Source: Bolinopsis microptera
Lineage: Eukaryota; Ctenophora; Tentaculata; Lobata; Bolinopsidae
Assembly (NCBI RefSeq): GCF_026151205.1
Contig: NC_087072.1
Coordinates: forward strand, 6,682,084 to 6,746,083
DNA: 64,000 bases
Direction: 5' to 3'
The notes under the pieces: generated by a model
The model's database searches: none
What the model saw: only the letters and a program-made list of their open reading frames with translations
What the model was told of the DNA's origin: nothing
Program-made: the position numbers and the translations under genes
In this document: piece by piece, positions 11,701 to 48,800 of the stretch
How the letters are laid out: each line of letters starts with the position of its first letter
Position numbering within the stretch: the first letter of the stretch is position 1

Positions 11701-12457
11701 GTAGATCTTGAGGTGCACCGTTTAAATGGCATTCCTGGAATTCTGTTTAAAGTGGCGTCAATACAAATTTGGGATGTTTAACTTTTGGGCGTTTTAAGTT
11801 TAGTTTTGGTATTTTTGTTAAAATAGCTTTTTAATCGTGCAGCTTTTGCTATTACATTTTTTGGTAGTTAATGACTTGATCTCAAAAGATATGGAATTTG
11901 AAGAATACTTTTATTGCCGAAACCTTTACAGTATTTGTAGCGAATAAAGAAAGGAAATGCAACAGAGTAGCCTCCAAATAAAATATAATCATCTGTAGTT
12001 ATGCATTTATCTCGTGCCACTATTTTCGGTTACCGCCACCACGAATATTATATTTTTAAGAGGTGCCTCCAGCCGGTACTATAGACTGGTTAATACATGG
12101 TTTTGACACGTGACAATGGTTCTGGGATTTTATTGGAAGATGATACTGTGATAGGTTAATCGTTGTCGCCTGTCACCAAAATTTAAATTTCTACTAAGAA
12201 CTCTTGATTAATTATAATATTTGAACTGTTCAATATCTTTTAAAGATCAAGTATGTATGACATTTAGTAGAACTTTATGTTCAATATAATGTTAAAGTTC
12301 ACTCAGCAAAAAATTCCTTAGGAACCAGAGATCAAAATAATTTTACCTTATACAAAGCATTCAAAGAACCATAAAATGTTTCCAAATAAATACTTTAAGC
12401 ATATCTAATTCAAAAGTATGTCCTGAATAACAGTAGCATCCTCCCTGTCAAGGTACA
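8701..12457. other. upstream region of the EGR gene, no gene seen
   Basis: About 3.8 kb without a recognisable coding exon or structured repeat. Open frames are short and compositionally AT-biased. The last kilobase is the likely promoter and 5' UTR of the EGR gene; I found no clear CArG-box (serum response element) in it. Confidence 0.4.
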
Positions 12458-20540
<8,083 letters not shown>

Positions 20541-22221
20541 GCTAGAAACTGTTTGGAACTGACCTATTTTATAGATAGGGTCTTTTCACTTCTAAGTCAG
20601 ATGGTTTTTACCTAATTGAGTAATAGTAATCACTTCAAGAAACAATGTTACTAACTTCGAATTTTTATCATTTTGACTATCAATCAGAATAAGTGGAGCA
20701 TGTCTGAATAATTGAGAATATTTGCCGCTGAAGATTGTGTTTATTAATTTATCATTATCCATTATTGTGAGTTTTATGTTATTTTTTAAATAATTAAAGG
20801 ATTGTTTTATTTGGTTTTACCGGTTTTAAGAGACCACCTGCCATACAATTACACAGTGAACTCACCAAACTGAAAATTATACAAAATTAAAATCAAACTA
20901 TATTTGATTGGATTGTGCGCACATCTGTTGGCAGAAGTCTAATAATTACATCAAATTTAAATGTGAAGTACAATGGGCCACTACAGCCATTTAGGTACTT
21001 TTCTTTCCAACGCGTTACTTATGTAATAGTTCAAGTTTCTTTGTTATAAGACGTCTAATTAAGTTTGAAGCTAGGATACTTTCTATTTTCACTTAAGTTA
21101 TACTGTGGGTGATTTGCACTTGGTAACAGCAACCAGATCGAGACCATTGTTCTGATTTCTGGATGATGTTGGTGACGTCATTAATTCCTCTAACAATGTA
21201 AGTTGATAAGCCTCCTCTAAATCTGGTCGAACTGAACACGACAATTTTTGGTGATCAGTGATCAGTCCCTGATTAGTAACGAAAATTAATCACCTAATCT
21301 TACTCATATCTTGAACGGCGAGCTGATAGAAACAGCTTGCTGATGCAGTGAATATTTCACCAGGGTTCTGTTAAGTGTGGTGTTCAGTTTTACTACAATA
21401 GAACAAATGTGTTGCAAGGAGGATCTCCAGTCGGTAATATCACCGCAATCAGATCACTTTTGTTCAGGTAAGAGTCCGAGTTTTCCCGTTCAGCACTGCA
21501 ACTTTCAGCAATATATAGCAATCTATCATAAATGTAGGCTATGAAATTTATATATTCAGCCAGTATATTGAGCCAGTCAGATGATCTGAATACTAGCAAA
21601 TTAAATGGTTATTTTTATTAAAAGTAGGAGTTAAAGTTAGAAGTTTGAGCGAGGGATGGATGACGTTAGCAGAAGCAAGAACAGAGGAACTGGCAGTGCA
21701 GTTAGGAGCCTTCAGATTAACTAGATATATCCAGGTATTCTGCAGTAAGGAGCCTTTAGATTAACCTAAATATATCCAGGTATTCTGCAGTAAGGAGCCT
21801 TTAGATTAACCTAAATATATCCAGGTATTCTGCAGTTAGGAGCCTTCAGATTAACTAGATATATCCAGGTATTCTGCAGTAAGGAACCTTTAGATTAACC
21901 TAAATATATCCAGGTATTCTGCAGTAAGGAACCTTTAGATTAACCTAAATATATCCAGGTATTCTGCAGTAAGGAACCTTTAGATTAACCTAAATATATC
22001 CAGGTATTCTGCAGTAAGGAGCCTTTAGATTAACTCGATATATCCAGATATTCTGCAGAAATCAGTTTAATGCAATCGATTACTGCAGGCTTTTAAGAAG
22101 CAATCAAAAGGATTCAAGGACTTCAATCGTTTCTATTTATGAATCTTGAATGCCTCAATTTCTGCATCGCAGAATACTTCGAATCACTTTTAGAGTTCCT
22201 AGGAATCAACTTACAGTTACA
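20541..22221. other. region between EGR and the next exons
   Basis: Contains the EGR 3' UTR (several AATAAA-like sequences, for example near 20795) and the 45-bp minisatellite at about 21700-22060. No coding exon was supported. Confidence 0.45.
21700..22060. repeat. 45-bp minisatellite with higher-order order
   Basis: Eight copies of a unit containing CAGGTATTCTGCAGTAAGGA then GCCTTTAGATTAACC. Two variants alternate: a TTAGGAGCCTTCAGATTAAC form (copies 1 and 4) and a TAAGGA form (the others), giving an A-B-B-A-B-B-B pattern that indicates duplication of a three-unit block. Confidence 0.85.
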
Positions 22222-22806
22222 ATGATTATCCCCCGATCAGGTGAACGGAATGAACTGGAAAGTGTGTGGTTGTAAATTTTCCCACGGTACTTTAAACGAG
22301 AGACTCATGTCACTGATGTACCTTAAGAACCATCCGGATGTGACGTCACAGGTGGACTGGAATATTCCAGAATATGAACAGGATAAAGGGTGTGGGTGTT
22401 TGGAAATGGTGGGGGAGCGTGGCTGTGCTCTGTTATACTCTGAAGAACCCGTTCATTTGCACGATATCAAACTTTTATGAGACAATTCATAGACAAATAT
22501 TATTTTTTGTTATTTATTATCTCCGATTATTGTTTAGTATACAAATTAATAATACTAAGTTATCTCGATTCAGATGAAAAATTGAGGTTGGGTTTCCCTA
22601 TCTCCACCGAATTAAATGTGGATTCATTTCAAGGCATCTTGGTGATACGTCACAGCATACTTTCGGCAAAAATGAAAATCCCTCCGGAGACGTTTGGAGA
22701 ACAACAAAAATTTTGGGCAAACCTGGGTACAACTCAGAAGAGTGTATTTCTCCGAGTGTGCCAAAACTGTGCCCTAGCTTTCCCTAAATATGCTTGCTCC
22801 AAGTGA
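22222..22806 (+). CDS. two candidate exons of an unrecognised gene
   Basis: Segment one (22222-22480) follows a plausible acceptor (CCCGATCAG) and reads VNGMNWKVCGCKFSHGTLNE, continuing with a Cys-rich KGCGCLEMVGERGCALL stretch to a TGA. Segment two (22574-22806) follows an acceptor (CTCGATTCAG) and reads DEKLRLGFPISTELNVDSFQ, continuing to VCQNCALAFPKYACSK and TGA. Each ends at its own stop and no donor joins them in phase, so they may be alternative last exons or pieces of a decayed gene. Family unknown. They lie 115 bases from the 3' end of FIGNL1 in convergent orientation. Confidence 0.3.
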
Positions 22807-22920
22807 ACACAAGTTATTTTTATATTGTGCTCATTGTATTGTTTTGACAGATTACTGAGTTCCCCGTGTAAAATAACTATTTATTTGTACAGATCATCTG
22901 AAAACAAACCTGCAATATTA

Positions 22921-42021
<19,101 letters not shown>

Positions 42022-42495
42022 ATCTGAAACATGCTCCAGTTTTAGGATAATATGATTTACGCGAAATCATTTGTTTTTTAAAGATTTAACAACTCGATTG
42101 ATAAACTCTCAGCCAGTTTTACATGTCCATCGAACATAAAACGGTAGCTCATGTTTAGTAAGCGAAATTTCGAATTCAAGTCAGGTCACTATTTTGTCTA
42201 GATTACAATTCTACACTTTGAAGCAAGTAAACGCGTGTGATTCAAATGCCGATCAACACAAAATATTAAAACGCGCGTTCCATTTTAGAACGTTACAAAC
42301 TCATGTTTTTAAGGATGCAATCAGCGATAAAAATTAAAACTCTTAAGAATATTTATTGTGAAAAGAATACCCTATTAAGAATCAACATCTTGATTAACTT
42401 AAACCTTAAGCACCTCACAAATTTGGTGAAATATTAAGATATCTTCATCCCAATACATCTGATCAAAATATAACTTTTATGGAACCCAACTTACT
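42022..42495. other. spacer between FIGNL1 and the zinc-finger gene
   Basis: Upstream region of FIGNL1 and 3' flank of the zinc-finger gene, both on the minus strand. Contains GCGCG patches near 42272 but no definable promoter motif. Confidence 0.35.
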
Positions 42496-43134
42496 TTAAA
42501 ATACATTTTCAGGTTTTATATCAATAGGTTCGACATCCGCAATGGGTCTTTTTCTATGCTTGCGACAATGCATTGCATACATCTCCTTTGATGTCGTATA
42601 AAATGAACATTTTGAGCACTTCAAAGCGTTGCTCTTATGTGTTTTCTTGTGTTCGTTCAGAACAGTCTGTTTGGAGGCGGTAAACGTACATTTTTCACAT
42701 TTATAGTACAAATTGTTCGGGTTCATACAAGTATAAATAACGTTTGATTTCTGACTATCATTAGATATCATGTTCTGTTGGTAGTCCACTATCGGAAACG
42801 GAAATGATCGTTCGTTTGTTGGTTCCTTATCTTCCTCTACAGGAATATCGGGGATATCTATCTCAGGAACAACAATGTCCGGTAGAGCTGGCTTCACATC
42901 CTCTTCCTCCTCAGGCTCGCATTTTATTGGAGGATGGTAGTGGCTTCTCACGTGATCAGTGAACGCTTCCTCCTCGAGCACCGCACTGCAAATACCGCAC
43001 TGGAATTGCTGGAATATCTGTGGAAAGTGATGCGAAATGTCTTGAGGGTAAAACTCGCATTTGATCTTGGGAGTTAGAGTGCTGTCAGTGGTGTCGTCAC
43101 TGGTAGGTTCTTGTTTGACTTTAGTTCGTGACAT
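42496..43134 (-). CDS. small C2H2 zinc-finger protein with SUMO-type motifs
   Basis: 212 residues, one exon. Three C2H2 fingers: Cys46/49 with His61/65, Cys146/149 with His162/166, and Cys173/176 with His189/193. Fingers 2 and 3 (YYKCEKCTFTASKQTVLNEH and the following LKCSKCSFYTTSKEM) resemble the REST/ZNF-type tandem fingers that start with an aromatic-basic-Cys pattern. Four PsiKxE SUMOylation consensus sites (VKQE 6-9, IKCE 24-27, IKCE 70-73, IKPE 206-209) surround an acidic Pro/Ile/Asp-rich middle. Such a site density is typical of transcriptional repressors. Orthology is not assignable. Start is the first ATG after an in-frame gap; there are no introns. Confidence 0.75.
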   Translation of the reverse strand: MSRTKVKQEPTSDDTTDSTLTPKIKCEFYPQDISHHFPQIFQQFQCGICSAVLEEEAFTDHVRSHYHPPIKCEPEEEEDVKPALPDIVVPEIDIPDIPVEEDKEPTNERSFPFPIVDYQQNMISNDSQKSNVIYTCMNPNNLYYKCEKCTFTASKQTVLNEHKKTHKSNALKCSKCSFYTTSKEMYAMHCRKHRKRPIADVEPIDIKPENVF

Positions 43135-43607
43135 TTGTTTGCTTGGTTACTATGTGCTGGTGATGGGTAGCTTCTGGAGTATACATCAGCAACAGGAGGT
43201 CTAGTTGAGCTTTTTATTTCTACATTATATCTTCCTGAGATAGTACTGTGATAGAAGTTCTTGCTTTAAAAACTTTCATGAATCAGTAAGTTAAGACTGT
43301 GATAGAAGTTCATGTTTTTCAACATTTATTCATAAAACTGCGATAAATATGTTTTAACATCGTTATTTTCTTTAAACGTGTTAATTTTGATTAAATTATT
43401 TCAAATCTCGTCTAAAGCAATAAAAGTCAGGTCTTCATTATGAAACGGAATTATAGTTTTCTGTAATTAAACTAATCATAAAACTGAATAAATGAAACAA
43501 AAAATCTTTAAAAAGTGATCACCAAACAAAACATTTACAACCCCCAATGATCAAAGAAACATGTATTAAAGAGTTCGAAAGTACGATAAGAACATGGTTA
43601 ACAAGCG
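43135..43607. other. upstream flank of the zinc-finger gene
   Basis: Promoter-side sequence of the minus-strand zinc-finger gene. A phrase of about 20 bases (GTGATAGAAGTTCTTG / GTGATAGAAGTTCATG) occurs twice at about 43249 and 43298. Nothing else is recognised. Confidence 0.4.
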
Positions 43608-45845
43608 ATATGGACACGTTCATTTGAGTTTGAGGATATTGGTAAATATAAGTGACCCTATTAAAAGGCACAGTGTAGTTGACTTTGTCACACTATGAAA
43701 TTACTTAAACCCTTGATGGTTAGGATAATCGTCTCATCCTTCAGGCTAACTTTGTCACATAACGATATCTTAATCAGGTGATAAGATATCGCTTAAATAC
43801 GGCCGGCACGGAAATGGTTACATTGTCACACTATAAACATGTGACGTAGTAAATATGGACACCTTGCTGTCGTTTTTGACCAAATTTTTGAGTGTCCAGT
43901 TGATTGGATGGGTACATATGACCATTACCTACATATTTGACGACTTTTTTCGTTAGATGGTGCATTCAGGTTTACTCTGTCACACATTAAAGAAAATATG
44001 TGATGAATGTTTAGGGCACCCTGATAAGCAATGCTGAGTAGTGTAAGTTTATTTGATGGCCTGGAAGTGCAGGGAATTGTTATTATATCATATAGTCGTA
44101 AGGGATTAAAACACAGAAGGCACAACCAAGCTTACTTTGTCACATAATCTTGATGATATCTGAACATGTGTGAAATTGAACAAATAATGATATACCAGCT
44201 TAAACCCCTTATATTATACGTACTATGGATCAAACAACACTGCTAGTACCATGCACCAGTCACATAAATCATTATCAGGTGGTAATATGTTAACAGTGTC
44301 ACAATTAAACTACCGCAACATGGTCAAAAATAGGGTAATTTCGTCACAAAAAATTATTATAACTCTGTTAGCTCCTTGCTGGCAAAATAACTAGTTTATC
44401 GAAATTTTTTTGATGATAAAGTTACATAGTATTCTAATAGAGGTATAGTTCTTCAAAATAGGGGCAAGACATGTTTACTTTGTCACATCAGTTATTATAA
44501 GAGTTAGGTAATCGTCATCAGATTAAAAGATATTTTTCGTAGTTTGGATCGATTAATACTTTAATATACCTGTAATAAATCCTATGCCAATTTTAACACA
44601 CTATCTTGATACTGTTGGGGCAGGGAAAGTTAATTTTGTCACATTTTCAATGTCTTTGACAAATAAATCTAAATTTTTAAAATTGAGTTCTTATGTTCTG
44701 GAAAATATTCTTCCAATCGTTTCTGAAAGAATGTTGAATTCTAATAGAGTTATAGATCTTCAAAATAGGGGCAAGACATGTTTACTTTGTCACATCAGTT
44801 ATTATAAGAGTTAGGTAATCGTCATCACATTAACATATATTTTTTTGTAGTTTGGATTGATTTATATAGGTAATAAAGCAGCCTATGCTAATTTTTACAC
44901 ACTATCTTGAAATTGTTGGGGCATGAAAAGTTAATTTTGTCACATTTTTAGTGACTTTGACAAATTTAACCTAAAATTGTTAAACTTAAGCTCTGATGTT
45001 CTGGACAATATTCTAATAGAGGTATAGAATAAAGATCTTCAAAATAGGGGCAAGACATGTTTATTTTGTCACATCAGTTATTATAAGAGTTATTATAAGA
45101 GTTATTATAAGAGTTATTATAAGAGTTATTATAAGAGTTATTATAAGAGACTATTTCATTCTATAATCATTGTTTTTAATCTATTTACGATTTCGCATAA
45201 TTTTTTGTGACAATGTTAACATCAACTGATCTTAACTTGCATCAACTACATTGTCATCATATAAAACTTTCCCGCCTTTCAAACCAAAATCAGATATAAA
45301 TAATTCGCCCAAAATTTTAAATTCCATATATTGTGACAGAATTAACCTCATTTCCCAATAACCGAGTGCCTGTATTAGCTAACTATTCAAAACAACATAT
45401 TTTAGGGCTATGATTGGTAGAGCAACCATCAAATAATGAGTTGAAAGGGTTTTTAGGACACCTCACAGTAGAATAGAGGTATGGTATCATGAGTGTGACA
45501 AAGTTACCCAAATATTGCCTTGTAACCGTTCGATCCGTGCCCATTAACCAATGTTGTATCATAATTGTTAGATTGACCTAATTTACTATATTTCAGACCA
45601 AGGAATGATAATTAGACAACTGCAGTTAACTAAGTCACACAAAATGTGACATTTGAAACATTATAGTGCCTAACAACAATAGATTTTCTTTCTGAGCGGT
45701 GCATATGGGAGTATGGGTTACGTGGCTAATGTTCAGAACTTCTGAACGTGCTAGGTTAATAGATGTCAAAATTAAGCCACTATCGTCAAAAACGCTATTA
45801 TTTTTGTTTACCAATATCCTCAAACTCAAATGAACGTGTCCATAT
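43608..45845. mobile_element. 2.24-kb non-autonomous element with 39-bp perfect inverted ends
   Basis: 43608-43646 and 45807-45845 are exact inverted copies (outer end ATATGGACACGTTCATTTGA). A TA dinucleotide at each edge could be the target duplication. There is no transposase frame. Eleven TGTCACA heptamers, mostly as TTTGTCACA, lie between 43686 and 45073, and four in the opposite orientation (TGTGACA) lie between about 45206 and 45640. A block of about 85 bases containing GGGGCAAGACATGTTTACTT recurs three times (near 44460, 44765, 45045), followed by a GTTATTATAAGA array. The layout fits a DNA transposon derivative with subterminal transposase-binding repeats; the superfamily is unknown. 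Its right end stops 13 bases beyond the stop codon of the acyl-CoA dehydrogenase. Confidence 0.8.
45075..45150. repeat. 15-bp tandem repeat inside the element
   Basis: Six copies of GTTATTATAAGA plus GTTATTATAAGAG variants in direct order within the inverted-repeat element at 43608-45845. Confidence 0.85.
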
Positions 45846-45858
45846 ACAATTGTAATCA

Positions 45859-48800
45859 TCAGTTAGTTGAAGATAGAACATCTTCTATATCAGCAGAATC
45901 AAGGTTGTTCAACGATACAAGTCCCATTTTACACCATAATCTCGCTGCAGCCTGAAAAAACTAAATCAATTATAATTATCCTAACCTAATTCGTTTTTAC
46001 AAGTGTTGTATTAATCTTAAAACAAGTCAAACAAAATTGACAATACTATTATTTCTTTATTTGTAAGTCTGATTAAAAAGTACTTCTTACCACATCAGAA
46101 GACTGCTGAGTGTATCTAGCGAAGCTAATGAGAGTGGCAGCAGCGTGTGCTGCCCCAATACCCAGTGCTACAGTCCGACCTGTGTATTGACAGTCTTCTA
46201 ATGCTGCCTCTAGTTGTGTGAGATACTGACCTAGTTCAGTCAGAGGAACCTTCAGACAAAATCATGGTCAGACTGTAATTTGGGTAATATATTCAATAAG
46301 GGTAACTATAGAATAAAGCTCATCATGCAATGTCGCTCATTCCTAATATCAGGGATTTTAAAGTTAAACGCGAAGTATCTTTGGAAAGTTAAAATGCGTC
46401 AGTATTGCTGCAGTACTAGATGTATACGCAATAAACTGACCTCTAATGGCTGGCAGGGTTCAAGATCGCCTGAATACTGATGACCACCTAACACGCACCA
46501 ACCCATAGCCAACTCGCGGATATAGCGGAACACATCAGTCTGTGACGAGCCCCTGGACAGTGCTCGTATTGTCTCCGCGGATAAGACGTCAGATGTCCCT
46601 TCCCAGACGGGTAGTACGCACGCATCCCGGAATAAACCTGGTAGCCCTGTATCCTGGGAGGATTGGACATGTTATGTAAGGAATTAAGATGTATCTTAGT
46701 TTAAAATAAGAAAAACTAAGATACTGTTTCAACATTTGCATTCGTCATAATAAGTATTTCCTGACTACAATAATTAGCATTACTACACCATTACAACACT
46801 AAGTAACAACTACTAACAACTAATTACTAACCTCCATGTATCCAGCTCCCCCAAAAGACTCGAGCCCTTCCCTCAGCGTGGTAACAGCTACCTGTGCTGT
46901 GTGTATCTTTACAACTGCTGATAGAACTCTACCCACACTGCTTGATAGTGAGGGTGTTTCCTCCTGGATGAGGAAAATTATGATATTTATTATAGTAGAG
47001 GGATGTCTTGTGTCTACTATAGTAGAGGGATGTCTTGGGTCTACTATAGTATAGGAATGTCTTGTGTCTACTATAGTAGAGGAATGTCTTGTGTCTACTA
47101 TAGTATAGGAATGTCTTGTGTCTACTATAGTAGAGGAATGTCGTCCAATTATATTTTACCGAGTTCTCCGAATCAGAAAACTAGTGCTTTTCTTGATATT
47201 GCTCTATAATTACATTTATATCTCTCCCGGCCATTGGTTCCGAGATTTGGTTGATCTTTGTTTTCTTGGGCGCCCTCCTTGAAGTCTTGTTGTTGTACAT
47301 ACATCTCCTGATTTATCCTGTATTTACCTGTTTATTTCATTTTCTGGCGTGAGCTGTCCGCCATGCTACGGTACGAGAAACAGCGGCAGTGCAAGATCCG
47401 GTTCTAAGAGATTTTTATGGTCGCGAAGAATCTCGCCAGGCTACACTGCGTCGGTGGGAGAACTATTTAGGTTCATGACATCTAACGCCCGCCCAATCAT
47501 GGCAGCCCCATGACAATAGGTTGATGTCCGACCCGTTGTCCTTGGCCTATCTCGAGTCGTTGGGTCTAGGCGGAAACGCCGAAAGGGATGATGTTACCTT
47601 CTTGACTTAAACGTAATGGTAAATTTTTCTCAAAATCCTTGAATAAATGGGTAACCCCTATAGTTACTAGTAATGTCTTTTCTAGCACTTTTAGATGTTG
47701 CAATGGTAGAGGTTGTCTCACTTGCAACAGTTTTAATCCTGTTAATACATTTAGGAGCAGTACTTTTAATAATGATTTTATCTTTGGACATACAAATTTT
47801 ATATTTAATTGTAAAACTAATAATGTTATTTATGTTATTACCTGTTCTACCTGTAAAAAACAATATGTTGGAGAAACAACTCAACCACTTCATAAAAGAG
47901 TCAATGGCCACAGAAATTGTGTCAAAGCCAAATCATCCACATTTTTATATGAACATTTTAATATTCCTGGTCACGTCTTCTCAGATGCTTCCATACAGAT
48001 TGTAGATTATGTTGATTCTGACATGTCCACTGATGTCAAAAATGATTTACTTCTCCTGGAGGATTACTGGATAGAGAAGCTTGGGACAGCATTCCCTCTT
48101 GGTCTTAATGACAAGAAGAAAGGAACGGGCAACATCTCCCAATATCGGGTTATGAATTATTTTAGTGGACAGATTGCTCGATACAAACGTGGCAGAGGGA
48201 ATGGAAAGAAGAAAGTTCAGCCTAAGAAGTCTCTGGATACCATAGAGTCTGATATTAACAGGCTGAAAGATAACATCTCTTCAGAACATTCCATATACAA
48301 AACATTAAAATGTTATAGCTTATCAGATTTAGACACTCTCTACTCTTTGAGTCAATATAATTCAGGATTGATTTACAACGTATGTTCCTCTTTCTGTTCA
48401 ACATTTTCCCCCAAATACCATCAGAACAAATCTGAATCCAGTAATAGAGAATTTATAATTGTTCCATTTAATTGCAAATTCATTGATAATCTTAACCTAA
48501 AATCTATTTTCTCTGACACTTCAGTCATTGATTTGCTTCCCATTTTGATTCAGTCTTTTACACCATTACAGATTTATTATGAGTATAATGATCCTATAAG
48601 TCTTTCTATTTGTAACTATGCTTCATTCTTAAAGAAACTTTCTATTTCTGATATTAAATCTATTTTAGGTAGTCCATGCGATTGTCACTCCTCCCCTTTC
48701 AATTATCCTCCTCATGGACATGTAGTTACTGGTAATTTAGATATTGTTGATAATGTTGAACTTAGGGAAGTACTTTCCTACGGTTGTAAATACAGAATTC

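Noticed and set aside
46836-47209. Plus-strand frames with repeated Tyr-Tyr-Ser motifs
   Set aside because: They cover a dehydrogenase exon on the other strand and a 27-bp tandem array.
47500-47600. Possible hammerhead ribozyme upstream of the Penelope-like ORF
   Set aside because: A GAAAC-like segment and inverted arms exist, but no intact CTGANGA core or cleavage triplet in the right place was found; a covariance-model search would decide.
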